Translations under genes and position numbers: made by a program
The notes under the pieces: model-generated
The model's database searches: none
What the model was told of the DNA's origin: nothing
The model's input: only the letters and a program-made list of their open reading frames with translations
Part shown: positions 46,777-56,368 of the stretch, piece by piece
Position numbering within the stretch: position 1 is the first letter of the stretch
Layout of the letters: each line of letters opens with the position of its first letter
From: JAAYZX01 sp040770645
Lineage (GTDB): Bacteria; Actinomycetota; Thermoleophilia; RBG-16-64-13
Length of the DNA: 64,000 nucleotides
NCBI GenBank assembly: GCA_040770645.1
Contig: JAXGIS010000002.1
Location: 62,001 to 126,000, forward strand
Reading direction: 5' to 3'

Positions 46777-48238
46777 ACTCCTCCTGCACGGGGAAGTCCT
46801 CAAGCCGGCGGTCCACGGCCGCCCGCACGAATGAATCCACCCACCAGAAGATGTGGTTCCTGCGCAAGTTGCGCCGGATCCGACGCATGCGTTCCCGCCG
46901 TTCGTCGTCAGGCATCACCCAGGCCTGATACAGCGCAGCCGACGTCTGCTCCACATCATAGGGGTTGACCACAAGCGCATGCCGTCCCAACTGCGCCGAG
47001 GCTCCCGCGAACTGGCTCAGCACCAACACTCCCTTACCATCGGCGTTGCAGGCGCAGTATTCCTTGGCCACCAGATTCATACCGTCTTTCAGGGGTGTGA
47101 TCACCGCCATCTCCGAGGCGCGATAGTAGGCGATGAGCTCCTCCAAGGGCAGATTCCGATACATATAATGGATAGGCACCCATCCCCGGCGCGTGAACTC
47201 ACCGTTGATGGCGCCCACCAGCCGTTCGATCTCCGTGTGCAGTTCCTCGTAGCCCTCAATCTGGGCCCGGCTCGGAACCACCACCTGCACCAGGTTCACG
47301 CGGCCGTGTGTCTCCGGATGTGATCGCAGGAGATGACGAAACGCGTGCAGCCGCTCCGGTATGCCTTTGGTGTAATCCAGCCGGTCCACGCCGAGCATGA
47401 GCGCCCGACCGGGCAGGGCCTCTTTGATCTCGGCGGCCAGCGCCCGCACCCGAGGATCCATGCTCAGACGATGAAATGCGTTGTAATCGATGCTGATGGG
47501 GAAGGCAGCCACCTGCACCTCCCTCTCTTCCAACCAGATGCGATGCAACGAGCCGGCAACCCGCACCCGTGCGTTCTTGGTAAGCATGCGCACGCACTGC
47601 ACGAAGTTGCGGCGGTCGCGCTGGGTCTGCAGGCCAATGAGGTCGTACTGGAGCAGGCCGGTAAGCAACGCCTGTCGCTCCGGCAGCTTCATGAAGATAT
47701 CCGGGGGTGGAAACGGGATGTGCAGGAAGAACCCCAATCGGCCGCTGACGCCCTCTTTTCGCAGGTGGTCGGCCACCATCATCAGTTGGTAGTCGTGTAC
47801 CCACACGAAGTCCGAAGCCCGCATGCGGCTCTTGATTTCCTGCGCGAAACGACGGTTAACCTCTATGTACGCCTGCCAGTACGCGGGCTCGAATACGCAA
47901 CGCGACTGCAGATCATGGAAAAGCGGCCACAGCGTTTGGTTGGAGTAGCCCAAGTAGTAGTCTCGGTACAGATTGTCGTCGATGGTCACGGGACGGAACG
48001 TGCACCCCAGTTCCCTGCCCACCTGAGCCATGAGCTCCGGCAAACGCGGCACGGATTCAGAGGTACCCGGCCACCCGATCCACAGACCTCCCCGGTTGCG
48101 CAATACGGGCAGCAGGGCGGTAACCAACCCGCCACTACCCGGCTCGATGGACCAGGTGCCTTCGCCGTCACGCGACAGCACGAAGGGCAGTCGATTGGAG
48201 GCTACAATGAATCGCCTCTCACTTCGTTGTCCGGTCAT
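46754..48238 (-). CDS. otsA: Alpha,alpha-trehalose-phosphate synthase (UDP-forming)
   Basis: GT20 enzyme that makes trehalose 6-phosphate from UDP-glucose and glucose 6-phosphate. Motifs include FIVASNRLPFVLSRDGEGTW, EPGSGGLVTALLPVLRNRGG, FVWVHDYQLMMVADHLRKEG, MLGVDRLDYTKGIPERLHAF and AVITPLKDGMNLVAKEYCAC. Length is 494 residues, normal. It begins 15 bases after otsB. Together with OtsB it would form the classical pathway to trehalose, the likely compatible solute. Confidence 0.95.
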   Translation of the reverse strand: MTGQRSERRFIVASNRLPFVLSRDGEGTWSIEPGSGGLVTALLPVLRNRGGLWIGWPGTSESVPRLPELMAQVGRELGCTFRPVTIDDNLYRDYYLGYSNQTLWPLFHDLQSRCVFEPAYWQAYIEVNRRFAQEIKSRMRASDFVWVHDYQLMMVADHLRKEGVSGRLGFFLHIPFPPPDIFMKLPERQALLTGLLQYDLIGLQTQRDRRNFVQCVRMLTKNARVRVAGSLHRIWLEEREVQVAAFPISIDYNAFHRLSMDPRVRALAAEIKEALPGRALMLGVDRLDYTKGIPERLHAFRHLLRSHPETHGRVNLVQVVVPSRAQIEGYEELHTEIERLVGAINGEFTRRGWVPIHYMYRNLPLEELIAYYRASEMAVITPLKDGMNLVAKEYCACNADGKGVLVLSQFAGASAQLGRHALVVNPYDVEQTSAALYQAWVMPDDERRERMRRIRRNLRRNHIFWWVDSFVRAAVDRRLEDFPVQEEFIPEMVE

Positions 48239-48253
48239 TGCGACCTCCTCGTT

Positions 48254-49021
48254 TCAATACGTGCTCCCAGACCAGCGTTCCAGGAACCCGATGAGTTCGT
48301 CAGGAGGACGCAGCCAGATGTGCGCTGCCGTGGGGCGGTATGTGGGCCGCACCAGCACCGACAACCCGCGGTCGCCCAGCGCCCGAAACGCGTCCTCGTC
48401 GGTATTGTCATCTCCCAGGTAGGCACAGGGCGTGCCGCCGGGGCGCTGCCCTAAGGCCTCGTCCACCACGTCTCCCTTGCTGCGGCCCAGGTACCTCAGC
48501 TCGATTCCCCCGTCGAAGGGCCGCAGTTCCAAGGCACCACGAGCACGCGGTTCCAGTACCGCCTCCTTCAGCATGGTGGCCGCCTTCTCCACACGGGCGC
48601 GCTCCTGATCATTCGCGCCTCTCCAGTGGAGGGCCAGTCCGCTCGCCTTGACCTCCACTCGACCCTCACCCACCGCAGAGTGCAGCCACGCAGCGCAATC
48701 CATCACCACTTCTTGAGCACCCACAGGAGCCGCGTGGTCAAGGATCGCTCCGCCGGTCATGTGCTCCCACCCGTGCGCGCCCCAGATCTCCGGAACCGGC
48801 TCGATCCCCAACAGGGTCGCCACCTCCTTCGCCGACCGGCCGCTCACCACCACCACGTCTGTAGTCCCACTTCTCAGGATGCGGCCCAGAACCCTCCGGA
48901 CCCCCGGGTAGGGATACGCTTGGTTGCGGTCTGTCACAAACGGGGCCAGCGTTCCATCGTAATCGGTCAGCAACAACGACCGTGGCCCGTGCCTCAGTCT
49001 CTGAAAGAAAGCCTCTACCAC
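48254..49021 (-). CDS. otsB: Trehalose-6-phosphate phosphatase
   Basis: HAD-family phosphatase that releases trehalose from trehalose 6-phosphate. Motif I is SLLLTDYDGTLAPFVTDRNQ, motif II VVVVSGRSAKEVATLLGIEP, and motif III/IV GGTPCAYLGDDNTDEDAFRA. The signature GAHGWEH is present, as is a C-terminal cap. I chose a GTG at 49021 (VVEAFFQRLRHGPRSLL); it overlaps the treT stop. Length is 255 residues. It sits between treT and otsA. Confidence 0.93.
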   Translation of the reverse strand: MVEAFFQRLRHGPRSLLLTDYDGTLAPFVTDRNQAYPYPGVRRVLGRILRSGTTDVVVVSGRSAKEVATLLGIEPVPEIWGAHGWEHMTGGAILDHAAPVGAQEVVMDCAAWLHSAVGEGRVEVKASGLALHWRGANDQERARVEKAATMLKEAVLEPRARGALELRPFDGGIELRYLGRSKGDVVDEALGQRPGGTPCAYLGDDNTDEDAFRALGDRGLSVLVRPTYRPTAAHIWLRPPDELIGFLERWSGSTY

Positions 49022-50299
49022 AGTTCTATCCGCCCATCGGCCCCCACTCCGGCCAGCGCCACCATCAGCGTGAGGTAGTCGCGCAAATGCCGCGTGATCA
49101 GGAAGTTCTCCCGGACGAGCTCCCGGGCCCGTTCGCCCATTTCCAGACGTTCCCGCTCTTGCAACAGCAGGTAGCGAATGCGCAGAGCAGCCCCCTCCGG
49201 CGTGTCCACCAGAAAGCCCGTCTGGTGATTGACCACCTGCAACCGTATGCCACCGGTATTGCCACCGATGACCGGTTTGCCTTTCCACATGCCCTCCGTT
49301 ACCGTCAGCCCGAAGCCCTCGCGCAGCGACTTCTGCAAGACGATGTCCGACCCACGCTGCAGCGCATTTATGGTGCGCCCACTGTCGGCCGGCAGCAGGA
49401 GTACGTGCACATCGGGGTCATCCGCCGCCGCTTCCCGCACCTCGGTGAGCACCGACTCCCCTTCCGGATCGTCTGTGGCTTCCCCCCCGGCCAACACCAG
49501 TTGGAGATCCGGGACGAAGCTGACGGCCAGACGGTAGGCCTGGATGACCCCCACCGGGTCTTTGAATCTATCGAACCGGGAAACCTGCAGGATCACGGGG
49601 CGGGCGACATCGATGCCGAAACGCTCGAGTGTGGCCGCGATCTCTTCCTGCCCCAACTCGATGTTCTTCTCACTGAGCGCGTCAATACTGGGCGGAATTA
49701 TGTAAACCGGATGGGGAAGCGGTTGCCCGAACTGGGGAAGCGAAAAGATGCTGGCGTCGTACTGAGCCACGAAAGGCCGCAGGTAGCTCCACACGGGCCG
49801 GAAGGGACGGCTCAGATCAATATGGCAGCGCCACACCCATCGACCACGCTGCTCACCCACCAAACTGATCAAGGGCGCGGGCTGGGGATCGTGAATGAAT
49901 ACATAATCCGCATCGCGCAGCGTCTCGCCGAGACGTTCGGCATTGTCTCGATTCACGTCCTCGAACAGGCGCGTCCGCGCGTCGGGAATACTGACTGGAT
50001 GCCCTTGCAGTGCGTTGTGCATGCTCTTGGTGACGTGGAAGAAGTCGGAGGTCCCGTCGATGACCTCCCATGAGGCCTCCAGCCCCAGTTCGGCCATGCA
50101 GGGCACGAGTTTCTCCAGGATCTCAGCCACCCCCCCCCAGTCGGGTCGAGTTCACGTGCACCACCTTCGCGCCCTGCGAGGTGGAGCGGCGAGTTGCCGT
50201 AACTGATCCAGTACGTGCGGGCCCACCACCGCTTCGTACCGAGGTAGGAGCGGAGCCTGCTCCGCTTCCTGCCGGCCTGTGACCGGCCACCGCGCTCAT
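49015..50299 (-). CDS. treT: Trehalose synthase TreT-like GT4 glycosyltransferase (frameshifted)
   Basis: GT-B glycosyltransferase like trehalose glycosyltransferring synthase, which joins NDP-glucose and glucose. The N-terminus reads KVVHVNSTR then GGGVAEILEKLVPCMAELGL, with a frame change near 50,130-50,210. The donor domain reads PVILQVSRFDRFKDPVGVIQ, LVLAGGEATDDPEGE, SDIVLQKSLREGFGLTVTEG and MWKGKPVIGGNTGGIRLQVV. The ATG at 50299 overlaps the DUF5752 stop (ATGA). Reversed, the enzyme could also use trehalose. Three trehalose enzymes in series is redundant, so substrates should not be taken as settled. Confidence 0.88.
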
Positions 50300-50952
50300 G
50301 ACGGTTCCTCAAGCGAGAAGGCTTCAGCAAACACGGCGGCCAAGCGTTGGCGCAGAGAGGGCAGCCCATCGAAGTACGGGTCAACGCCGGCCAACCGCGA
50401 GTACAGCGCCTCGTACTGCGGGCCGGCATCAAGCAGCCACGCCCGGAAGTCGTCGAGGCCGAGCGGCGTGCGGCGCCGGGCGTCGATGAAGTGGTAGAAG
50501 ATGCTGCCGGTGGTCATGGCGGCCACGGCAGGCGCCAGTTGATCGGGAGACGATAGACGCACGCCCGTGTCGAACACCACGATAATGGAGCGGAGGAAAT
50601 GGAACTGCTCACCCAGACCGTAGACTTGCTCGCTCTCATCTAGGCGCTCGTCAATGACATCCAGTACTTCGGCGCCGAGATCTTCGAGGTCGACGAACTC
50701 CGTGGGGTCAATCACCGCCATTCGTTCGGCGAGACGCTGGTCGTGGAGGAGCCCGATACGCCCACGCCGCGAAGTCGTTGTTGTACTCGCGCTCAAAGAT
50801 TTGGGATGCAGCAGCGCACCCAGAAGTGGTGATAGATGGATTCCGCCGGAACCTGACGAATCCCGTCGCGCAGTTCGCGCAGGGTTTTGAACACGATGCC
50901 CCACGGCAAGCGTGGCTGGCGCGCAGTCCTTGACTGCGAACTCGGTGGCCAT
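50296..50952 (-). CDS. DUF5752 family protein (frameshifted)
   Basis: Family of unknown function that is often found beside TreT genes. The start MATEFAVKDCAPATLAVG, then TLRELRDGIRQVPAESIYHH, NDFAAWA, and LAERMAVIDPTEFVDLEDLG match the family. The rest (EVLDVIDERLDESEQVYGLG, GSIFYHFIDARRRTPLGLDD) is in one frame to the stop. At least three frame changes break the first half. AGGAGG lies seven bases before the ATG. It is coupled to treT by an ATGA overlap, which suggests a role in trehalose metabolism or its control. Confidence 0.75.
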   Translation of the reverse strand: MATEFAVKDCAPATLAVGHRVQNPARTARRDSSGSGGIHLSPLLGALLHPKSLSASTTTTSRRGRIGLLHDQRLAERMAVIDPTEFVDLEDLGAEVLDVIDERLDESEQVYGLGEQFHFLRSIIVVFDTGVRLSSPDQLAPAVAAMTTGSIFYHFIDARRRTPLGLDDFRAWLLDAGPQYEALYSRLAGVDPYFDGLPSLRQRLAAVFAEAFSLEEPS

Positions 50953-51066
50953 GCGACACACCTCCTGATTGGCCTCGTGTAGAGGCTCCCGATTCTGGCC
51001 GCCACCTCGTCCTTATGGCTTGTTTATACCACGCTTCCACCTACCCGCCCACTCCGGGCACTTCGC

Positions 51067-51447
51067 TCAGCGCATGCGCAGCTTCTGCTCAAACGCGTCC
51101 AGCACGATCACCGCGCGCTCGTGGGTACCGCGCCCCACCACGCCTGCCTGGTCTTCCGCCGACACCTCGAATACCAGGCGACGGCCCTCTACTTCCACCA
51201 GTAGCCGAGGCGCGCACGGTCATGCCGATGCGTGTGGGCGCGAGATGTGAGATGTTGAGGTGAGTTCCCACCGTGGCTTGGCCGGGCGGCAAATGGTCGG
51301 CGATGGCGGCCAGAGCCGCCTTCTCCATGAGGGCCGCCATGGCCAGGTGGACAGGCTACGTACCGGGCCGGTGCCCTGGGCGATGGCCGTGATGGCTTCC
51401 ACCACCACGGTGCTCACCGAGCCGTGGAGTCCGCGTTCAAGTGACAT
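51067..51447 (-). CDS. FlK-like hotdog thioesterase (frameshifted)
   Basis: Small hotdog-fold protein like fluoroacetyl-CoA thioesterase and relatives, about 127 residues after joining frames. It reads MSLERGLHGSVSTVVVEAIT, AMAALMEKAALAAIADHLPP, GQATVGTHLNISHLAPTRIG and VEGRRLVFEVSAEDQAGVVG, ending in RGTHERAVIVLDAFEQKLRM. The frame changes near 51,340 and 51,215. It lies 67 bases after paaK and may release or proofread acyl-CoA made by PaaK. The substrate is not known. Confidence 0.78.
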
Positions 51448-51514
51448 GGGCTTCCTTGTCGTTGAGGGTGTAGTCGAAGGTGCAGTCGCGGGTGTGTACC
51501 TGCCTATATTGCGA

Positions 51515-52811
51515 CTACTTGCGCCGATTGTCGACCACTCGCGGCAACCCTTCTTCTGCATCCTTCATGCCGGAAGGTTCCACAAAGCGAACATCCACCC
51601 GTACGCCGAGTTCATCTGACAAACGCCCTTCCAAGTTGCGGCGCCTCTCCGCAGGTCACGTACGTCATCGGTGAAAAAGACCGGGTCCATGCCCACCGAG
51701 TACTTCCATGTGATCCAGCCCCTTGCGACTCTCCAGGATAATCTGGAACCGGGGGGCGCCTCCTTCCACTGCGGTAACACCGCCTCCACCCCGTGCCGGC
51801 GAAACGTTGACCTCGCACTTTGAGCATGTCGTCGCACCGGCGCTGCACGCGCGTATGCCTGGCCAGTGTCCGTCCGCAGGCACACCGCTGCGTGGTCAGC
51901 GCCGCCGGGTCTCCCGTGCGGTAGCACCACCGGCACCGCCTCTTTGCTCAGAGAGGTGAAGACCAGCTCCCCCCTCCGCTCCCTCAGGTACAAGATGACC
52001 GGAGACAGGATCCACCACCTCTACCAGAAAGTGGTCCTCGCTCACATGCAACCCATCACGGGCCGGGCATTCGAAAGAGAGACCGGGGCCATCACCTCAG
52101 ACACGCCGTAGGTATCGCGGGCCTCAACTCCCAAGCGACGCTCGATCTCGAAGCGGACGTCCTCACTCCAACGCTCCCCACCCATCGGAAGAGCAATACG
52201 CAGATCCAGTTCGGACAGGTCTGCGCCGGTCTCGCGGGCCACCTCGGCCAAGCGGAGGGCGTAGAAGGGGGAGCCCACCAGCACCGTGGTGTGGTAGTCG
52301 CGCATCACGCGGAGCTGACGGCGGCTGGCGCCGGTGGAGGCGGGGATGACGGTGGCGCCCAGGCGCTCCAAACCGGCCTGCCAGGGCCCCCGTGGGCAGA
52401 CCATAACCGAACGTGATCTGGGCCACGTCGTGGGAGCGGGCGCCGCCGGCTGTGCCGGCGCGCGCCGCCAGTTCGGCAGGTGTTGAGATCTCCGCGGGTG
52501 AAGCCCACCACCGTGGGGCTGCTGGGCTACCCGTTGAGGTGTGGATGCGAATCACCCTCTCAAGGGGACAGCGAACAGACCGTAGGGGTAGGCTTCCTCA
52601 GAAATCACTCTTGGTGGTGAAGGGCAACCGCTGTACATCTTCCAGCGTTTTGATGTCCTGAGGATGAAGGCCGTGCTTCTGCCACAGGGAACGATAGAAA
52701 GGAACACTGGAATTACGCCCAACGCAGCGTCATGTGTAGGCGTTTCAGCTGCAACGCGCCCAGCTCGGCACGCGACATCGTCTCGTATTCCGGGTTCCAA
52801 ATTTCGTTCAT
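51515..52811 (-). CDS. paaK: Phenylacetate-CoA ligase-like AMP-forming enzyme PaaK (frameshifted)
   Basis: Activates phenylacetate or a related aromatic acid to its CoA thioester with ATP. The start MNEIWNPEYETMSRAELGAL is typical. AMP-binding parts appear in pieces: RIHTSTGS, VAQITFGYGL, GATVIPASTGASRRQLRVMR, SPFYALRLAEVARETGADLS, YGVSEVMAPVS and ELVFTSLSKEAVPV; the C-terminus reads RCDDMLKVRG and LEGRLSDELGVRVDVRFVEP. At least five frame changes break it. Span of 432 codons equals the family length. The ATG overlaps the livF stop, placing the ligase in the liv operon. Confidence 0.88.
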
Positions 52812-53637
52812 CAGCCAATCCCCTTCCCGGCCGGCCCGCCTTTGGCGTTGCCGCTCCCATCCACATCGGTGCGCCCTCCACCTCGGCCAAAGTAGATGGA
52901 TTGAATATCGGCGGCCAGCAGCGCAGCCGCCGCGTCTTCCATCACCACGCGCCCGCGCTCCATGACCACACCGCGGTGCGCCAAGAGACAGCGCAATGCG
53001 CGCGTCCTGCTCCACCAGCAGCAGCGTTAGCCCCGCTCGTTCAACTCCGCAGTGTGCGGAAGATCTCCCCTCACCACCAACGGCGCCAACCCCATGGACG
53101 GCTCGTCCAGCAAGAGCACCAGGGCTCGGCCATGAGCGCCCTGCCCACGGCCAGCATCTGCTGTTCCCCGCCCGAGAGGGTGGCCGCATGTTGGGCGCGG
53201 CGCTCCTCCAGCCGCGGGAACAGCTCGAACACCTCGCGCATCTTGTCGGCAACCGGGCGCCCGCGGCGCCCGCCTTGAGTAACCACCCAGTTCCAGGTTC
53301 TCTTCCACCGTCAGTGGTCCGAACAACTTTGTCGCCCCTCAGGTACCTGCACCACCCCTCGGCCCACCACCCGCTCCACACTCAACCCGGTGAGGGTGTC
53401 TCCCCCCAGTTCCACGGTTCCACTCCACGGCTTGACCACACCGGAGATCACCTTGAGCAATGTGCTCTTGCCGGACCCGTTCACACCGATGATGGTGACG
53501 ATCTCACCCGCGGCCAACTCGAGGTTGACATCGCGCAACACCTCCACGGCTCCGTATCCGGCGCGCACCCCTCGCAGCCGCAACATGGGCTCCCCAGCCA
53601 CGCTTCCCGCTGTCGCCGCTTCGGCCGCAGGCGTCAT
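52811..53637 (-). CDS. livF: Branched-chain amino-acid ABC transporter ATPase LivF (frameshifted)
   Basis: ATPase of a LivFGHMK-type importer. The first frame shows MLRLRGVRAGYGAVEVLRDV and Walker A IIGVNGSGKSTLLKVISGVV. Later frames give FGPLTVEENLELGGYSRR, ATLSGGEQQMLAVGRALMAE, Walker B LLLDEPSMGLAPL, and the end GRVVMEDAAAALLAADIQSI. Several frame changes occur at 53,050-53,330. Its ATG overlaps the livG stop (ATGA). Confidence 0.88.
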
Positions 53638-54398
53638 TCCAAGTCCTCGCCCAGGTAGGCGCGGATGACTTCCGGATCCTCTTGGATCATGAGCGGCGGC
53701 CCGTCCGCGATCTTGCGCCCGTAGTCCAAGACCACCACCTGATCCGAGATGTCCATGACGAAAGTCATATCGTGCTCCACCAGAAGGATGGTCACGCCCT
53801 CGTCCCTGATGCGGCGCACGTAGTGGGCCAATCCCTCGGTCTCCTCATCGTTGAGACCGGCCGCGGGTTCGTCCAGCAACAGCATGATCGGCTCCGTGGC
53901 CAGCGCTCGGGCGATCTCGAGCAGGTGCCGCTCGCCCAGCGGCAGTGAACCGGCCTCATCCGCCGCCCGTTCCGCCAGACCCACCCGTGACAGGGCGTGC
54001 AGCGCATGTTCCCGGGCCTCACGCTCCTCGCGGCCGTGACGTGGCAGCCGCAGAAAGGCCGCCGCCAGCCCGGCGCGGGTTCGACAGTGTCTCCCTACCA
54101 CCACGTTCTCCAGCACGGTCAAATCGTCGAAGAGGCGGCTGTGCTGGAAAGTGCGCGCCAGCCCCGCGCGGCACATGGCGTGCGCCGGGCGGCCGGTTAC
54201 CTCAGAACCGCGGAAGAACACCCGACCCGAGGTGGGTCGATCGGCGCCGGCCACACAGTTGAACAACGTGGTCTTGCCCGCACCGTTGGGACCGATGAGC
54301 GCCATGATCTGACCCTCGTGCAGGGCCAAGCTCACGTCGCGCAGCGCTTCCAGTCCTCCGAACCGTTTGGACACGGCTTCCAGACGCAGGATGGACAT
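53634..54398 (-). CDS. livG: Branched-chain amino-acid ABC transporter ATPase LivG
   Basis: ATPase subunit of a Liv importer, 254 residues, intact. Walker A is IGPNGAGKTTLFNCVAGADR, the signature region is SLPLGERHLLEIARALATEP, and Walker B is IMLLLDEPAAGLNDEETEGL. The end YGRKIADGPPLMIQEDPEVI and AYLGEDLE is typical. Because the operon also encodes PaaK, the transported solute might be an aromatic or branched-chain acid. Confidence 0.94.
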   Translation of the reverse strand: MSILRLEAVSKRFGGLEALRDVSLALHEGQIMALIGPNGAGKTTLFNCVAGADRPTSGRVFFRGSEVTGRPAHAMCRAGLARTFQHSRLFDDLTVLENVVVGRHCRTRAGLAAAFLRLPRHGREEREAREHALHALSRVGLAERAADEAGSLPLGERHLLEIARALATEPIMLLLDEPAAGLNDEETEGLAHYVRRIRDEGVTILLVEHDMTFVMDISDQVVVLDYGRKIADGPPLMIQEDPEVIRAYLGEDLE

Positions 54399-54401
54399 GG
54401 C

Positions 54402-55379
54402 CTACGCCCTCTCTCCCCGCCGCAGAAGCCCGCGCACGTCTCTCGCCACCCGTGCCAGCGGGCCGCTCTTCACCGGCAGGAGCACCACGATCAAGATAAG
54501 CAACACGCCGAATACCAGATTGACGGCATCCTCATCGATACGCTTGATGATCTCGGGCAGGATGACGGTGGCGAGTGTCCCCCACAATGCGCCCCATACG
54601 CTGCGGAAGCCCCCGATCACCACCGAACAGACCAGGATGACCGAGAAGGTGATGGTATACGCTTCCGGGCTGATGAACTGCACGTAGTGGGCATCGAAGC
54701 TGCCGGCCAGGCTGGCGAAAACCGCGGAGATCATGAACACCTGCAGCTTGCGCCACGAGGTGTTCACGCCCAGAGACTCAGCCGCCAGTTCCGAGCGGCG
54801 CAATGCCTTGAGCGACCTCCCCACCCTCGACTCCGACAGGTTGAGCGCCAGCCGGAAGACAACCAGGGCTACCACCCAGACCAGCACATGGTAGAGACGA
54901 GGGTTGCTGAAGTTGAGGGGGCCCAGGGTCAGCGGGGGGATGCCGGTGATGCCGTCCGTGCCCCGCGTCAGCCCCTTGAGTTGCACCAACAAGATGAAGA
55001 CGATCTCGCCGAAACCGAGCGTAGCCATGGCCAGATAGTGGCCCTTGAGCTTGAGGGTGGGAACACCGATGATCCCTGCCACGCCCGCTGCCAGCACTGC
55101 GGCCATGGCCATGGCCAGCCAGGGATTCACGTGGAGACGCGTGACCAAGAGTGCAGACCCATAAGCGCCGATAGCCACGAAGGCCGCGTGCCCCAGGGAG
55201 ATCTGCCCGGCCTGGCCCAGCAGCAGGCCGAGCCCCACCACCACCATGAAGCGTGTGGCCATGAAAGCCAGGATGCTGAGAAGGTAGACGTCGGCCAGGA
55301 AGGAGGGCAGTGCCAGCGCCAACACGGCCAGAAGCATGAATCCCCAGTTGCGCCGCCAGAAGTCCCGAGGATCGCTCAT
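54402..55379 (-). CDS. livM: Branched-chain amino-acid ABC transporter permease LivM
   Basis: Permease of a Liv importer, 325 residues with about eight to ten membrane segments such as MLLAVLALALPSFLADVYLL and MATRFMVVVGLGLLLGQAGQ. The family block QISLGHAAFVAIGAYGSALL and the cytoplasmic EAA-like loop SRVGRSLKALRRSELAAESL are visible. It overlaps livH by four bases and precedes livG by three bases. Confidence 0.94.
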   Translation of the reverse strand: MSDPRDFWRRNWGFMLLAVLALALPSFLADVYLLSILAFMATRFMVVVGLGLLLGQAGQISLGHAAFVAIGAYGSALLVTRLHVNPWLAMAMAAVLAAGVAGIIGVPTLKLKGHYLAMATLGFGEIVFILLVQLKGLTRGTDGITGIPPLTLGPLNFSNPRLYHVLVWVVALVVFRLALNLSESRVGRSLKALRRSELAAESLGVNTSWRKLQVFMISAVFASLAGSFDAHYVQFISPEAYTITFSVILVCSVVIGGFRSVWGALWGTLATVILPEIIKRIDEDAVNLVFGVLLILIVVLLPVKSGPLARVARDVRGLLRRGERA

Positions 55380-56254
55380 TCGCGCTCCACCACCCGCCCA
55401 CCGAAGGCACCCTGCGGCCGCACAAACAGCACCAGCAGCAGGATGACGAAGGCGATGGCGTCTTTGTAGCCCGATGAGACCAGGCCCACAGCCAGCCCTT
55501 CAAGAATGCCCAGTGCCAATCCTCCGAAGACGGCGGCCAACGGGTTGCCCAAGCCACCGAGGGTGGCCGCCGCGAAACCTTTGAGCCCTAGAAGAGCGCC
55601 GGACGAGTAACTCATGAAGCTGATGGGCGCGATCATGGCCCCACCGGCCGCGGAGATAACACCGCTGACCGCAAAACTGAGTAACACCACGCTGGCGTAA
55701 CTGACCCCCATCAGCCGGGCCGCCAGCGGGTTCACTGCGCAGGCGCGCACGGCTTTGCCGGTGAGCGTGCGCTTGTAGAAGAACTGCAACGTCAGCACGA
55801 TGAAGATCATGGTGCCCACTACCCACAGCGTCTGCGGGGTGAGGCTGGCCCCCAGAATGCGGATAGGATCGTCGCCGGAGAAGGGCGGCAACGGGAGCGC
55901 TTCCCGCCCCCAGATCATCATGGCCGCCGTGCGCAAAGCCAGCGACGCGCCCACGGTGGCTATCACCTGTGCCAGCACTCCTTTGGCCATGAGCGGCCTG
56001 ATGGCCAACTGCTCGAACAAGACGGCCACGATGAGGACGATGATCAGCGCCCCCACAAAGGCCGCGGGCAGGGGGAGACCCGACCTGTAGAGGCCGATGG
56101 CGCTGAGCCCGCCCAGCATCACCAACTCCCCCTGGGCGAAGTTGATGATGCCGGTGGCGTTGTAGACCAGCGTGAACCCCAGCGCCGTGAGTGCATAAAT
56201 GCTGCCGCTGGTGATCCCACTGAAGATGTATGGGAAGAACTGCTGAGAGGTCAC
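55376..56254 (-). CDS. livH: Branched-chain amino-acid ABC transporter permease LivH
   Basis: Second permease of the Liv importer, 292 residues. The start FPYIFSGITSGSIYALTALG, FTLVYNATGIINFAQGELVM and the loop TLTGKAVRACAVNPLAARLM are typical. The end GFAAATLGGLGNPLAAVFGG also matches. It follows livK after two GC hairpins and overlaps livM by four bases. Confidence 0.94.
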   Translation of the reverse strand: MTSQQFFPYIFSGITSGSIYALTALGFTLVYNATGIINFAQGELVMLGGLSAIGLYRSGLPLPAAFVGALIIVLIVAVLFEQLAIRPLMAKGVLAQVIATVGASLALRTAAMMIWGREALPLPPFSGDDPIRILGASLTPQTLWVVGTMIFIVLTLQFFYKRTLTGKAVRACAVNPLAARLMGVSYASVVLLSFAVSGVISAAGGAMIAPISFMSYSSGALLGLKGFAAATLGGLGNPLAAVFGGLALGILEGLAVGLVSSGYKDAIAFVILLLVLFVRPQGAFGGRVVERE

Positions 56255-56278
56255 GAGGTGGGACGCCTTCCTCGATGC

Positions 56279-56319
56279 GGCCCGCCGGCCGAGCCGCGAA
56301 GCGACCGCGGCCGGCGGGC
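56279..56319. repeat. GC hairpin in the livK-livH gap, first
   Basis: CCCGCCGGCC (56281-56290) and GGCCGGCGGG (56309-56318) pair perfectly, extended by one G-C, around an 18-base centre. It could stabilise the livK mRNA end or reduce read-through to livH. Confidence 0.6.
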
Positions 56320-56321
56320 GG

Positions 56322-56358
56322 GGAGGCGGCGGGCGGCCCCCGGCCGCCCGCCGCCTCC
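56322..56358. repeat. GC hairpin in the livK-livH gap, second
   Basis: GAGGCGGCGGGCGGCC and GGCCGCCCGCCGCCTC pair perfectly, extended to a 17-base stem with a CCC loop. It lies ten bases after the livK stop. Binding-protein genes of ABC operons often have such hairpins, which raise the level of the binding protein over the permeases. Confidence 0.7.
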
Positions 56359-56368
56359 TGCCATGCCT

